The position numbers and the translations under genes are program-made. DNA of 64,000 nucleotides from Xylocopa sonorina (Eukaryota > Arthropoda > Insecta > Hymenoptera > Apidae). The notes below the pieces were generated by a model, which made no database searches, had not been told where the DNA came from, and saw nothing but the letters and a program-made list of their open reading frames with translations. The stretch's first letter is position 1. Each line of letters starts with the position of its first letter. The DNA lies in contig NW_027490096.1 in the NCBI RefSeq assembly GCF_050948175.1, positions 2,170,001 to 2,234,000 on the forward strand. Reading direction: 5' to 3'. This document shows, piece after piece, positions 13,317 through 28,944 of this stretch.

Positions 13317-14624
13317 TATGAATATATATATAGAAATGAGATGCGCTATTGCGTTTTAAGAAGAATTAGAACACTAATTCTTCGATACGTAGACATCTGC
13401 AAACGCTACTGCCTAGCTAGGAAGTGTCGCATTTACATTTATTTGAAGTGTTTGCGAGGTATACATGACACTTCGCAATGAATATTGTATCTTATCATGA
13501 AGTGAGATGCGATATCGCGATTTAAGAAGCATTAGAACTCTAAAGCTATGATACGTAGACATCTTCCAAACGCTATTTCCCAAGAAAGGAAGTATCGCAT
13601 TTACATTCATTTGAAGTGTATGCGAGGTATACATGATACATCGCAATCAATATTATATCTTATCATGAAACATAGATGTGAGATGCGATATCGCGAATTA
13701 AGAAGCATTAGAACTCTATTGCTTCGATACGTAGACATCTGCAAACACTATTTCCTAGCAAGGAGGTGCCGCATTTACACTTATTTGTAGCGTAGACGAG
13801 GTATACACAACACTTCGCAATGAATATTATATCTTATCATGAAACATAGAATTGAGATGCGATATCTCGTTTTAAAAAGCATTAGAACTCTGTTGCATCG
13901 ATACGTAGACATATGCAGACGCTATTTCCTAGCAAGGAAGTGTCGCATTTACATACATTTGAAGTGTATGCGTGGTACACAAGACACTTTGCAAGGAATA
14001 TTACATCTTATCATGATTCGTAGAATTGAGATGCGATATCGCATTCTAAGAAGCATTAGGACTCTAATGCTACGAAACGTAGACATCTGCAAACGCTATT
14101 TCCTAGCAAGGAAGTGTCGCATTTACATTCATTTGAAGTGTATGCGAGGTATACATGACACTTCGCCATGAATATTATATCTTATCATGAAACATAGATA
14201 TGAGATGCGATATCGCGAATTAAGAAGCATTAGAACTCTACTGCTACGATACGTAGTCATCTGCAAACGCTATTTCCTAGCAAGGAAGTGTCGCATTTAC
14301 ATTCATTTGTAGTGTATGCGAGGTATAAATGACTCTTCGCATTGAATATTATATTTTATCGTGAAACGTAGAAATGGGATGCAATATCGCGTTTTGAGAA
14401 ACATTAGAACTCTTATGATACGATACGTAGACATCTGCAAACGCTATTTCCTAGCAAGGAAGTGTCGCATTTACATTCATTTGAAGTGTAGACGAGATAT
14501 ACATAATACTGCACAATGAATATTATATATTATCATGAAACATAGAAATGAGATGCGATATCGCCGTTTAAGGAGCATTAGAACTCTATTGCTTCGATAC
14601 GTAGACATCTGCCAACGCTATTTG

Positions 14625-17600
14625 CTAGAAAGGAAGTGTCGCATTTACATTCTTTGGTAGTGAATTCGAGGTATACATAACACACCACAATGAATATTAT
14701 ATCTTATCATGAAACGTAGGAATGGGATGCGATATGGCGATTTAAGAAGCATTAGAACCCTATTGCTATTTCCTAGCAAGGAAGTGTCGCATTTACATTC
14801 ATTTGAAGTGTATGCGAGGTATACAAGACACTTCGCAATGAATATTATATCTTATCATGAAACATAGAAATGAGATGCGATATCGCGTTTTGAGAAGCAT
14901 TAGAACTCAAATGATAGGATAAGTAGACATCTGCAAACGCTATTTCCTAGCAAGAGAGTGTCGCATTTACATTCATTTGAAGTGTATGCTGGGTATAAGT
15001 GACACATCGCAATGAATATTATATCTTATCATGAAACATAGAAATGAGATGCGATATCGTGTTTTAAGAAGCATTAGAACACTATTGCTACGATACGTAG
15101 ATATCTGCAGACGCAACTTCCTAGCAAGGAAGTGTCGCATATACATTCTCTTGAATTGTATGCGGGATATACGTATCACGCCACAATGAATATTATCTCT
15201 TATCTCGAAACATAGAAATGAGATGCGATATCTCGATTTAAGAAGCATTGCAAAGCTATTGCTTCGATACGTAGACATCTGCCAACGCTATTTCTTAGCA
15301 AGGAAGTGTCGCACTTACATTCATTTGAAATGTATGCGAGGTATACATGACATTTCGCAATGAATATTGTATCTTATCATGAAACATAGAAATGAGATGC
15401 GATATGACGATTTAAGAAGCATTAGAACTCTACTGCTACGATACGTAGAAATCTGCAAACGCTATTTCCAAGGAAGGAAGTGTCGCATTTACATTCTTTT
15501 GAAGTGAATATGAAGTATACATGTCACTCCACAATGAATATTACATTTTATTGTGAAATATAGAAATGAGGTTCGATTCGCTCTTTGAGAAGCATTAGAA
15601 CTCTATTTCTACGATACATAGACATCTGCAGACGCTATTTCCTTGCAGGGAAGTGTCGCATTTACATTCTCTTGAAGTGAATACGAGGTATACATGACAC
15701 TTCGCAATGAATATTATATGTTATCATGAAACAAAGAAATGAGATGCGATATCGCATTTTATGTAGCATTAGAACACTATTGTTTCTATACGTAGACATC
15801 TGGAAACGCTATTTCCTAGCAAGGACGTTTGACATTTACATTCTTTTGAATCGTAGCCGAGGTATACATAACACTTCTCAATGAATATCATATCATATCA
15901 TGAAACATAGAACTGAAATGCAATATCGCGTCTTAAGGAGCATTAGAACTCCATTGTTTCGTCACGTAGACATATGGAAACGCATTTCCTGGCAAGGAAT
16001 AGTGGCATTTACATTCTTTTGAAACGTAGACGAGGTTTACATAACACTTTGCAATGAATATTATAACTCATCATGAAACAAAGGAATGATATGCGATATC
16101 GCGTTTGAAGACACATTAGAACTCTGTTGCTTCGATACGTGGACATCTGGAAACGCATTTCCTAGCAGGGGAGTGTGGCACTTACATTCTTTTGATGTAT
16201 AGACGAGGTATACATAACACTTCCCAATGAATATTATATCTTATCATGAAATATAGAAATGAGATGCGATATCGCGTTTTAAGAAGCATTAGAACCCTAT
16301 TGCTTCGATACGTAGACATCTGCAAACGCTATTTCGTTGCAGAGCAGTGTCGCATTTACATTCTTTTGAAGCGAATACGAGGTATACATAGCAATCCACA
16401 ATGAATATTATATCTTATCACGAAATATAGAAATGAGTTGCGATATCGCGATTTAAGAAGCATTAGATCACTATTGCTTCAATACGCAGACATCTGCATT
16501 CGATATTTCCTAGCAAGGAAGTGGCACATTTACATTCTTTTGAAGTGAATACGAGGTATACATAACAATGCACAGTGAATATTATATCTTAATATGAAAC
16601 ATAGAAATTAGATGCGATATCTCGTTTTCAAGAAGCATTAGAATTCTATTGCTTCGATACGTAGACATCTGCAAACGCTATTTCGTTGCAGAGTAGTGTC
16701 GCATTTACATTCTTTTGAAGCGAATACGAGGTATACATAGCAATCCACAATGAATATTATATCTTATCACGAAATATAGAAATGAGTTGCGATATCGCGA
16801 TTTAAGAAGCATTAGATCACTATTGCTTCAATACGCAGACATCTGCATTAGATATTTCCTAGCAAGGAAGTGGCACATTTACATTCTTTTGAAGCGAATA
16901 CGAGGTATACATAACAATGCACAGTGAATATTATATCTTATTATGAAACATAGAAATTAGATGCGATATCTCGTTTTCAAGATGCATTAGAACTCTATTG
17001 CTTTGATACGTAGTCATCTGCAAACGCTATTTCCTAGCAAGGAAGTGTCGCATTTACATTCTTTTGAAGTGAATACGATGTATACATAGCACTCCACAAT
17101 GAATATTATATCTGATCATGAAAAATAGAAATGAGATGCGTTATGGCGATTTAAGAAGCATTAGTACTCTGTTGCTTCGATATGTAGGCATCTGCAAACG
17201 CTACTTCCTAGCAAGGAAGTGTCGCATTTACATTCTTTTGAAAGGAATGCGAGGTATACATGACACTTCGCAATGAAAGTTATATCTTATCATGAAACGT
17301 AGAAATGCGACGCGATATGACGATTTAAGAAGCATTTGAATTCTATTGCTTCGATACGTAGACATCTGCAATCGCTATTTCCCAGCAAGGAAGTGCCGCA
17401 TTTACATTCATTTGTAGTGTATGCGAGGTATACATAACACTTCGCAATGAATATTATATGTTATCATGAAACATAGAAATGAGTTGCGATATCTTGTTTT
17501 AAGAAGCATTATAACACGCTTGCTACGATACATAGACATCTGCAAACGCTATTTCCTAGGAAAGGAGTGCCGCATTTACATCCATTTGTAGTGAATACGA

Positions 17601-19819
17601 GGAATACGTGAAACTTCGCAATGAATATTATGTCCTATCATGAAACATAGAAATGTGATGTGATATCGCGCTTTAAGATGCTTTAGAACTCTATTGCTAC
17701 GATACGTAGACATCTACAAACGCTATTTCATAGCAAGGACGAATCGCATTTACATTCTTTTGAAGTGAATGCGAGGTATACATCACATTGCACAATGAAT
17801 ATTATATGTTATCATGAAACATAGAAATGAGATGCGATATCACGATTTAGGATGCATTAGAACCTTATTTCTTCGATACGCAGACATCTGCAGACGCTAT
17901 TTACTAGCAAGGAAGTGTCGCATTTACATTCATTTGAAGCGTATGCGAGGTATACGTGACGCTTCGCAATGAATAATATATCTTACCATGAAACATAGGA
18001 ATGAGATGCGATATTTCGTTTTAAGAACCATTAGAACTCTATTGCTACGATACGTAGACATCTGCAAACGCTTCTTCCTAGCAAGGAAGTGTCGCATCTA
18101 CATTCATTTGAAGTGAATACGAGGAATACATGAAACTTCTCAATGAATGTTATATCTTATCATGAAACATAGAAATGAGATGCGATATCGGGATTTAAAA
18201 AGCATAAAACTCTATTTCTTCGAAACGTAGACAACTGCAAGCGCTACTTCCTAGCAAGGAAGTGTCGCACTTACATTCATTGAATTGTATACCAGGTACA
18301 CGTAACACTTCGCAATGAGTATTATAGCTTATCATGAAGCATAGAAATGAGATGCGATATTGCGTTTCAAGAAGCATTAGAACTCTCTTGCTTCGAAGCG
18401 TAGACATATGGAAACGCTATTTCGTAGCAAGGAAGTGTCGCATTTACATTCATTTGATGTGAATACGAGGTATACATAACACTTCACAATGAATATTATA
18501 TCTAATCATGAGACATAGAAATGAGATGCGATATCTCGCCTTAAGAAGCATCAGAACTCTATTGCTTCGATACGCAGACATCTGCAAACGCTATTTAATA
18601 GCAAGGAAGTGTCGCATTTACATTCATTTGAAGTGAATGCGAGGTATACATGTCCCTTCGCAATGAATATTATATGGTATCATGAAACATAGAAATGAGA
18701 TGCGATATCGCGTTTTAAGAAACATTAGAAATCTATTGCTTCGATACGTAGACATCGGAAAAGGCTATTTCCTAGCAGGGAAGTGTCGCATTTACATTCT
18801 TGTTAAGTGAATGCGAGGTATACATAACGCTCCACAGTGAATATTATATCTGATCATGAAAAATAGAAATGAGATGCGTTATGGCGATTTAAGAAGCATT
18901 AGTACTCTGTTGCTTCGATATGTAGGCATCTGCAAACGCTATTTCCTAGCAAGGAAGTGTCGCATTTACATTCCGTTGAAGTGAATACAACGTATACATG
19001 ACACTTCGCAAAGAATATTATATCTTATCATGAAGCATAGAAATGAGATGCGATATCCCGTTTTAAGAAGCATTAGAACTCTATTCCTTCGGTACGTAGA
19101 CACCTGCAAACGCTATATCCTAGGAAGGAACTGTCGCATTTACATTCATTTGAAGTGTATGCGAGGTATAAGTAACATTTCGCAACGAATAATATATCTC
19201 ATCATGAAACATAGAAATGAGATGCGATATCGCGATTTAAGAAGCGTTAGAACTCTATTGCACGGATACGTAGACATATGCAAACGCTATTTCCTAGCAA
19301 GGAAGTGTCGCATACACATTCTTTTGAAGTGAATACGAGGTATACATAACACTCCGCAATGAATATTATAGCTTATCACGAAACATAGAAATGAAGTGCG
19401 ATATCGCGATTTAAGAAGCATTAGAACTCTATTGCTACAATACGTAGACATCTGCAAACGCTATTTCCTAGCAAGGAAGTGTCGTATTTACATGCTTTTG
19501 AAGCGAATACGAGGTATGCATGAAACTTCGCAAAGAATATTATATCTTATCATGAAACATAGAAGTGAGATGCGATATCGCGTTTTAAGAAGCAATAGGA
19601 CTCTATTGCTACGACACGTAGACATCTGCAAACGCTATTTCCTAACATGGAAGTGTCGCATTTATATTATTTTGAAGTGAATACGAGGTATACATGACAC
19701 TTCGCAATGAATATTATATCTTATCATGAAACATAGAAATGAGATGCGACATCCCGTTTGAAGAAGCATAAGTAATCCATTGCTTCGATACGTAGACATC
19801 TGCAAACGCTATTTCCTAG
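14625..19819 (+). repeat. 5.2-kb duplicated satellite block, copy 1
   Basis: About 30 monomers that recur almost unchanged at 20513-25707, offset 5888 bp. Identity starts at about CTAGAAAGGAAGTG and ends at the same monomer phase (CTAG before AAGGAAGTG), as expected for in-register unequal crossover. I noticed roughly ten single-base differences (near 15775, 15802, 16289, 16296, 16692, 16776, 16817, 17288, 17742 and 19456), about 99.8% identity. Confidence 0.85.
16331..17028 (+). repeat. 349-bp dimeric higher-order repeat, two copies
   Basis: A two-monomer unit with ATTTCGTTGCAGAG, ACATAGCAATCC, GATCACTATTGCTTCAATAC and CAATGCACAGTG occurs at 16331-16679 and again at 16680-17028. The pair is itself copied in the second 5.2-kb block (around 22219-22916). 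Confidence 0.8.
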
Positions 19820-20512
19820 AAAGGAAGTGTCGCATTTACATTCATTTGAAGTGTATGCGAGGTATACATGACATTTCGCAATGAATATTATATCTTATCA
19901 TGAAATATATAAATGAGATCCGATATCGCGTTTTGAGAAGCATTAGGACTCTCATGCTACGATACGTAGACATCTGCAAACGCTAATTCCTAGCAAGGAA
20001 GTGTCGCATTTACATTCATTTGAAGTGTAGACGAGATATACATAATACTGCACAATGAATATTATATATTATCATGAAACATAGAAATGAGATGCGATAT
20101 CGCCGTTTAAGGAGCATTAGAACTCTATTGCTTCGATACGTAGACATCTGCCAACGCTATTTGCTAGCAAGGAGGAGTCGCATTTACATTCATTTGAAGT
20201 GTATGCGAGGTATAAATGACTCTTCGCAATGAATATTATATCTTATCATGAAACATAGAAATGAGATGCGATATCGTGTTTTAAGAATCATTAGAACACT
20301 ATTGCTACGATACGTAGATATCTGCGGACGCAACTTCCTAGCAAGGAAGTGTCGCATTTACATACTTTTGAGGTGAATACGAGGTATACATAACCCTCCA
20401 CAATGAATATTATATCTTATCATGAAACGTAGAAACGAGATGCGATATCGCGTTTTGAGAAGCATTAGAACTCTAATGCTACGATACGTAGACATCTTTC
20501 AAACGCAATTTC

Positions 20513-23500
20513 CTAGAAAGGAAGTGTCGCATTTACATTCTTTGGTAGTGAATTCGAGGTATACATAACACACCACAATGAATATTATATCTTATCATGA
20601 AACGTAGGAATGGGATGCGATATGGCGATTTAAGAAGCATTAGAACCCTATTGCTATTTCCTAGCAAGGAAGTGTCGCATTTACATTCATTTGAAGTGTA
20701 TGCGAGGTATACAAGACACTTCGCAATGAATATTATATCTTATCATGAAACATAGAAATGAGATGCGATATCGCGTTTTGAGAAGCATTAGAACTCAAAT
20801 GATAGGATAAGTAGACATCTGCAAACGCTATTTCCTAGCAAGAGAGTGTCGCATTTACATTCATTTGAAGTGTATGCTGGGTATAAGTGACACATCGCAA
20901 TGAATATTATATCTTATCATGAAACATAGAAATGAGATGCGATATCGTGTTTTAAGAAGCATTAGAACACTATTGCTACGATACGTAGATATCTGCAGAC
21001 GCAACTTCCTAGCAAGGAAGTGTCGCATATACATTCTCTTGAATTGTATGCGGGATATACGTATCACGCCACAATGAATATTATCTCTTATCTCGAAACA
21101 TAGAAATGAGATGCGATATCTCGATTTAAGAAGCATTGCAAAGCTATTGCTTCGATACGTAGACATCTGCCAACGCTATTTCTTAGCAAGGAAGTGTCGC
21201 ACTTACATTCATTTGAAATGTATGCGAGGTATACATGACATTTCGCAATGAATATTGTATCTTATCATGAAACATAGAAATGAGATGCGATATGACGATT
21301 TAAGAAGCATTAGAACTCTACTGCTACGATACGTAGAAATCTGCAAACGCTATTTCCAAGGAAGGAAGTGTCGCATTTACATTCTTTTGAAGTGAATATG
21401 AAGTATACATGTCACTCCACAATGAATATTACATTTTATTGTGAAATATAGAAATGAGGTTCGATTCGCTCTTTGAGAAGCATTAGAACTCTATTTCTAC
21501 GATACATAGACATCTGCAGACGCTATTTCCTTGCAGGGAAGTGTCGCATTTACATTCTCTTGAAGTGAATACGAGGTATACATGACACTTCGCAATGAAT
21601 ATTATATGTTATCATGAAACAAAGAAATGAGATGCGATATCGCATTTTATGAAGCATTAGAACACTATTGTTTCTATACGTAGACATCTGCAAACGCTAT
21701 TTCCTAGCAAGGACGTTTGACATTTACATTCTTTTGAATCGTAGCCGAGGTATACATAACACTTCTCAATGAATATCATATCATATCATGAAACATAGAA
21801 CTGAAATGCAATATCGCGTCTTAAGGAGCATTAGAACTCCATTGTTTCGTCACGTAGACATATGGAAACGCATTTCCTGGCAAGGAATAGTGGCATTTAC
21901 ATTCTTTTGAAACGTAGACGAGGTTTACATAACACTTTGCAATGAATATTATAACTCATCATGAAACAAAGGAATGATATGCGATATCGCGTTTGAAGAC
22001 ACATTAGAACTCTGTTGCTTCGATACGTGGACATCTGGAAACGCATTTCCTAGCAGGGGAGTGTGGCACTTACATTCTTTTGATGTATAGACGAGGTATA
22101 CATAACACTTCCCAATGAATATTATATCTTATCATGAAATATAGAAATGAGATGCGATATCGCGTTTTAAGAAGCACTAGAACCCTATTGCTACGATACG
22201 TAGACATCTGCAAACGCTATTTCGTTGCAGAGCAGTGTCGCATTTACATTCTTTTGAAGCGAATACGAGGTATACATAGCAATCCACAATGAATATTATA
22301 TCTTATCACGAAATATAGAAATGAGTTGCGATATCGCGATTTAAGAAGCATTAGATCACTATTGCTTCAATACGCAGACATCTGCATTCGATATTTCCTA
22401 GCAAGGAAGTGGCACATTTACATTCTTTTGAAGTGAATACGAGGTATACATAACAATGCACAGTGAATATTATATCTTAATATGAAACATAGAAATTAGA
22501 TGCGATATCTCGTTTTCAAGAAGCATTAGAATTCTATTGCTTCGATACGTAGACATCTGCAAACGCTATTTCGTTGCAGAGCAGTGTCGCATTTACATTC
22601 TTTTGAAGCGAATACGAGGTATACATAGCAATCCACAATGAATATTATATCTTATCACGAAATATGGAAATGAGTTGCGATATCGCGATTTAAGAAGCAT
22701 TAGTTCACTATTGCTTCAATACGCAGACATCTGCATTAGATATTTCCTAGCAAGGAAGTGGCACATTTACATTCTTTTGAAGCGAATACGAGGTATACAT
22801 AACAATGCACAGTGAATATTATATCTTATTATGAAACATAGAAATTAGATGCGATATCTCGTTTTCAAGATGCATTAGAACTCTATTGCTTTGATACGTA
22901 GTCATCTGCAAACGCTATTTCCTAGCAAGGAAGTGTCGCATTTACATTCTTTTGAAGTGAATACGATGTATACATAGCACTCCACAATGAATATTATATC
23001 TGATCATGAAAAATAGAAATGAGATGCGTTATGGCGATTTAAGAAGCATTAGTACTCTGTTGCTTCGATATGTAGGCATCTGCAAACGCTACTTCCTAGC
23101 AAGGAAGTGTCGCATTTACATTCTTTTGAAAGGAATGCGAGGTATACATGACACTTCGCAATGAAAGTTATATCTTATGATGAAACGTAGAAATGCGACG
23201 CGATATGACGATTTAAGAAGCATTTGAATTCTATTGCTTCGATACGTAGACATCTGCAATCGCTATTTCCCAGCAAGGAAGTGCCGCATTTACATTCATT
23301 TGTAGTGTATGCGAGGTATACATAACACTTCGCAATGAATATTATATGTTATCATGAAACATAGAAATGAGTTGCGATATCTTGTTTTAAGAAGCATTAT
23401 AACACGCTTGCTACGATACATAGACATCTGCAAACGCTATTTCCTAGGAAAGGAGTGCCGCATTTACATCCATTTGTAGTGAATACGAGGAATACGTGAA

Positions 23501-25707
23501 ACTTCGCAATGAATATTATGTCCTATCATGAAACATAGAAATGTGATGTGATATCGCGCTTTAAGATGCTTTAGAACTCTATTGCTACGATACGTAGACA
23601 TCTACAAACGCTATTTCATAGCAAGGACGTATCGCATTTACATTCTTTTGAAGTGAATGCGAGGTATACATCACATTGCACAATGAATATTATATGTTAT
23701 CATGAAACATAGAAATGAGATGCGATATCACGATTTAGGATGCATTAGAACCTTATTTCTTCGATACGCAGACATCTGCAGACGCTATTTACTAGCAAGG
23801 AAGTGTCGCATTTACATTCATTTGAAGCGTATGCGAGGTATACGTGACGCTTCGCAATGAATAATATATCTTACCATGAAACATAGGAATGAGATGCGAT
23901 ATTTCGTTTTAAGAACCATTAGAACTCTATTGCTACGATACGTAGACATCTGCAAACGCTTCTTCCTAGCAAGGAAGTGTCGCATCTACATTCATTTGAA
24001 GTGAATACGAGGAATACATGAAACTTCTCAATGAATGTTATATCTTATCATGAAACATAGAAATGAGATGCGATATCGGGATTTAAAAAGCATAAAACTC
24101 TATTTCTTCGAAACGTAGACAACTGCAAGCGCTACTTCCTAGCAAGGAAGTGTCGCACTTACATTCATTGAATTGTATACCAGGTACACGTAACACTTCG
24201 CAATGAGTATTATAGCTTATCATGAAGCATAGAAATGAGATGCGATATTGCGTTTCAAGAAGCATTAGAACTCTCTTGCTTCGAAGCGTAGACATATGGA
24301 AACGCTATTTCGTAGCAAGGAAGTGTCGCATTTACATTCATTTGATGTGAATACGAGGTATACATAACACTTCACAATGAATATTATATCTAATCATGAG
24401 ACATAGAAATGAGATGCGATATCTCGCCTTAAGAAGCATCAGAACTCTATTGCTTCGATACGCAGACATCTGCAAACGCTATTTAATAGCAAGGAAGTGT
24501 CGCATTTACATTCATTTGAAGTGAATGCGAGGTATACATGTCCCTTCGCAATGAATATTATATGGTATCATGAAACATAGAAATGAGATGCGATATCGCG
24601 TTTTAAGAAACATTAGAAATCTATTGCTTCGATACGTAGACATCGGAAAAGGCTATTTCCTAGCAGGGAAGTGTCGCATTTACATTCTTGTTAAGTGAAT
24701 GCGAGGTATACATAACGCTCCACAGTGAATATTATATCTGATCATGAAAAATAGAAATGAGATGCGTTATGGCGATTTAAGAAGCATTAGTACTCTGTTG
24801 CTTCGATATGTAGGCATCTGCAAACGCTATTTCCTAGCAAGGAAGTGTCGCATTTACATTCCGTTGAAGTGAATACAACGTATACATGACACTTCGCAAA
24901 GAATATTATATCTTATCATGAAGCATAGAAATGAGATGCGATATCCCGTTTTAAGAAGCATTAGAACTCTATTCCTTCGGTACGTAGACACCTGCAAACG
25001 CTATATCCTAGGAAGGAACTGTCGCATTTACATTCATTTGAAGTGTATGCGAGGTATAAGTAACATTTCGCAACGAATAATATATCTCATCATGAAACAT
25101 AGAAATGAGATGCGATATCGCGATTTAAGAAGCGTTAGAACTCTATTGCACGGATACGTAGACATATGCAAACGCTATTTCCTAGCAAGGAAGTGTCGCA
25201 TACACATTCTTTTGAAGTGAATACGAGGTATACATAACACTCCGCAATGAATATTATAGCTTATCACGAAACATAGAAATGAAGTGCGATATCGCGATTT
25301 AAGAAGCATTAGAACTCTATTGCTACAATACGTAGACATCTGCAAACACTATTTCCTAGCAAGGAAGTGTCGTATTTACATGCTTTTGAAGCGAATACGA
25401 GGTATGCATGAAACTTCGCAAAGAATATTATATCTTATCATGAAACATAGAAGTGAGATGCGATATCGCGTTTTAAGAAGCAATAGGACTCTATTGCTAC
25501 GACACGTAGACATCTGCAAACGCTATTTCCTAACATGGAAGTGTCGCATTTATATTATTTTGAAGTGAATACGAGGTATACATGACACTTCGCAATGAAT
25601 ATTATATCTTATCATGAAACATAGAAATGAGATGCGACATCCCGTTTGAAGAAGCATAAGTAATCCATTGCTTCGATACGTAGACATCTGCAAACGCTAT
25701 TTCCTAG
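20513..25707 (+). repeat. 5.2-kb duplicated satellite block, copy 2
   Basis: Second copy of 14625-19819 at offset 5888. About 690 bp (four monomers) separates the copies. The first ~180 bp of that spacer region (19990-20170) matches 14450-14630 at a different offset, 5539 bp. The two copies are therefore not simply adjacent: about two monomers (20170-20513) are present before copy 2 that have no direct counterpart at the start of copy 1. Confidence 0.85.
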
Positions 25708-28700
25708 CAAGGAAGTGTCGTATTTACATTCTTCTGAAGTGAATACGATGTATACATAACACTCCACAATGAATATTATATCTTATCATGAAACATAGAA
25801 TTGAGATGCGATATCGCGTTTTAAGAAGCATTAGAACACTATTGCTTCGATACGTAGATATCTGGAAACGTAATTTCCTAGAAAGGGAGTGTTGCATTTA
25901 CATTCATTTGAATTGCAGACGAGGAATACATAATACTTCGCAATGAATATTGTATCTTATCATGAAACATGGAAATGAGATGCGATATCGCGTTTTGAGA
26001 AGCAATAGAACTCTATTGCCACGATACGTAGACATCTGCAAACGCTATTTCCTAGCAAGGAAGTGTCGCATTTACATTCATTTGAAGAGTATGCGAGGTA
26101 TACATAACACTTCCCAATGAATATTATATCTTATCATGAAACATAGAAGTGAGATGCGATATCGCGCTTTAAGAAGCATTAGAACTCTATTGCTACGATA
26201 CGTAGACATCTGCAGACGCTACTTAATAGCAAACAAGTGACGCATTTACATTCTTTTGAAGTGTAGACGAGGAATACATAACACTTCGCATTGAATATTA
26301 TTTCTTATCATGAAACATAGAAATGTGATGCGATATCGCGATATAAGAAGCATTAGAACTTTATTGCTTCGATACGTAGACATCTGCAAACGCTATTTCC
26401 TAGCAAGGAAGAGTCGCATTTACATTTTTCTGAAGTGAATACAAGGTATACATGACACTTCGCAATTAATATTATATCTTATCATGAAACATTGAAATGC
26501 GATGCGATATCGCGTTATAAGGAGCATTTGAACTCTATTGCTTCGATGCGTAGACATCTACAAACGCTATTCACTAGCAAGGAAGTGACGCATTTACATT
26601 CATTTGAAGTGAATACGATGTATACATGACACTTCGCAGTGAATATTATATCTTATCATGGGACATAGAAATGAGATGCCATATCGCGTTTTGAGAGGCA
26701 TTAGAACTCTATTGCTACGATACGTAGATATCTGGAAACGCTATTTCGTAGCAAGAATGCGTCGCAATTACATTCCCTTCAAGTGAATACGAGGTATACA
26801 TGACACCTCGCAATGAATATTATATCGCATCATGAAACATACAAATGAGTTGCGATATCTTGTTTTAAGAAGCATTAGAACTCTGCTGCTTCGATACGTA
26901 GACATCTGCAAACGCTATGTCCTAGCAAGGAAGTGTCGCATTTACATTCATTTGAAGTGTAGACGAGATATACATAGCACTGCGCAATGAATATTATATC
27001 TTATCATGAAGCATGGAAATGAAATGCGATATCCCGTTTCAAGAAGCATTAGAACTCTATTGCTTCGATACGTAGACATCTGCAATCGCTATTTCCTAGC
27101 AAGGAAGTGACGCATTTACATTCATTTGAAGTGTATGCGATGTATACGTGACACCTCGCAATAAATACTATATCTTATCATGAAACATACAAATGAGATG
27201 CAATATCGCGTTTTGAAATGCAATAGAAATCTAATGCTACGATACGCAGAAATCTGCAAACGCTTTCTCCTAGCAAGGAAGTGTCGCATTTACATCCTTA
27301 TGAAGTGAATGCGAGGTATAAATAACATTGCACAATGAATATTATATATTATCTTGAAACATAAAAATGAGATGCGATATCGCGATGTAAGATGCATTAG
27401 AACTTTATTGCTTCGATACGTAGACGTCTGCAAACGCTATTTCCTAGCAAGGAAGTGTCGCATTTACATTCATTTGAAGTGAATACGAGGAATACTTGAA
27501 CCTTCGCAATGAATACTATTTCTTATCATGAAGCATAGAAATGAGTTGCGATATCCCGTTTCAACAAGCATTAGAACACTATTGCTTCGATACGTAGACG
27601 TCTGCAAACGCTATTTCCTAGCAAGGAAGTGACGCATTTACATTCATTTGAGGTGTATGCGATGTATACGTGACACTTCGCAATAAATATTATATCTTAT
27701 CATGAAACATAGAAATGAGATGCGATATCCCGTTTCAAGAAGAATTAGAACTTTATTGCTTCGATACGTAGACATTTGCACTCGCTATTTCCTAGCAAGG
27801 AAGTGTCGCATTTGCATTCATTTGAACTGAATGCGAGGTATACATAACATTGCACAATGAATATTATATATTATCATGAAACATAGAAATGAGATGCGAT
27901 ATCGCGATGTAAGATGCATTAGAACTTTATTGCTTCGATACGTAGACATCTGCAAACTCTATTTCCCAGCAAGGAAGTGTCGTATTTACACTCATTTGAA
28001 GTGAATACGAGGAATGCATGAAACTTCGCAGTGAATATTATATCTTATCATGAAACATAGAAATGGGATGCGATATCCCGTTTCAAGAAGCATTAGAACT
28101 CTATTGCTTCGATACGTAGACATCTGCAATCGCTATTTCCTAGCAAGGAAGTGTCGCATTTACATTCATTTGAAGTGTATGCGAGGTATACATAACACTT
28201 CGCAATGAATATTATATGTTGTCATGAAACATAGAAATGAGATGCGATATCTCGTTTTAGGAAGCATTATAACACGCTTGCTACGATATGTAGACATCTG
28301 CAAGCTCTATTTCCTAGCAAGGAAGTGTCGCATCTACATTCATTTGAAGAGAATACGAGGAATACATCAAACTTCGTAATGAATATTATATCTTATCATG
28401 AAGCATAGAAATGAGATGCGATATCCCGTTTCAAGAAGCATTAGAACTCTATTGCTTCGATACGTAGACGTCTGCAAACGCTATTTCCTAGCAAGGAAGT
28501 GTCGCATTTACATTCATTTGATGTGTATGCCAAGTACACATGACACTTCGCAATGAATGTTATATCTTATCATGAAACATAGTAATGAGATGCGATATAT
28601 CGTTTTAAGAAGCATTAGAACTCTATTGCTTCGAATCGTAGACATCTGCAAACGCTACTTCCTAGGAAGGAAGTGTCGCATTTACATTCATTTGAAGTGT

Positions 28701-28944
28701 ATGAGAGGTATACATGACACTTCGCAATGAAAATTATATATTATCATGAAACATAGAAATGAGATGCGGTATGACGATATAAGAAGCATTAGAATTCTAT
28801 TGCTTTGATTCGTAGAAATCTGCAAATGCTATTTCCTATCAAGGAAGTATCGCATTTACATTCTTTTGAAGTGAATACGAGGTATACATAACACTGCACA
28901 ATGAATGTTATATCTTATTACGAAACATAGAAATGAGATGCGAT

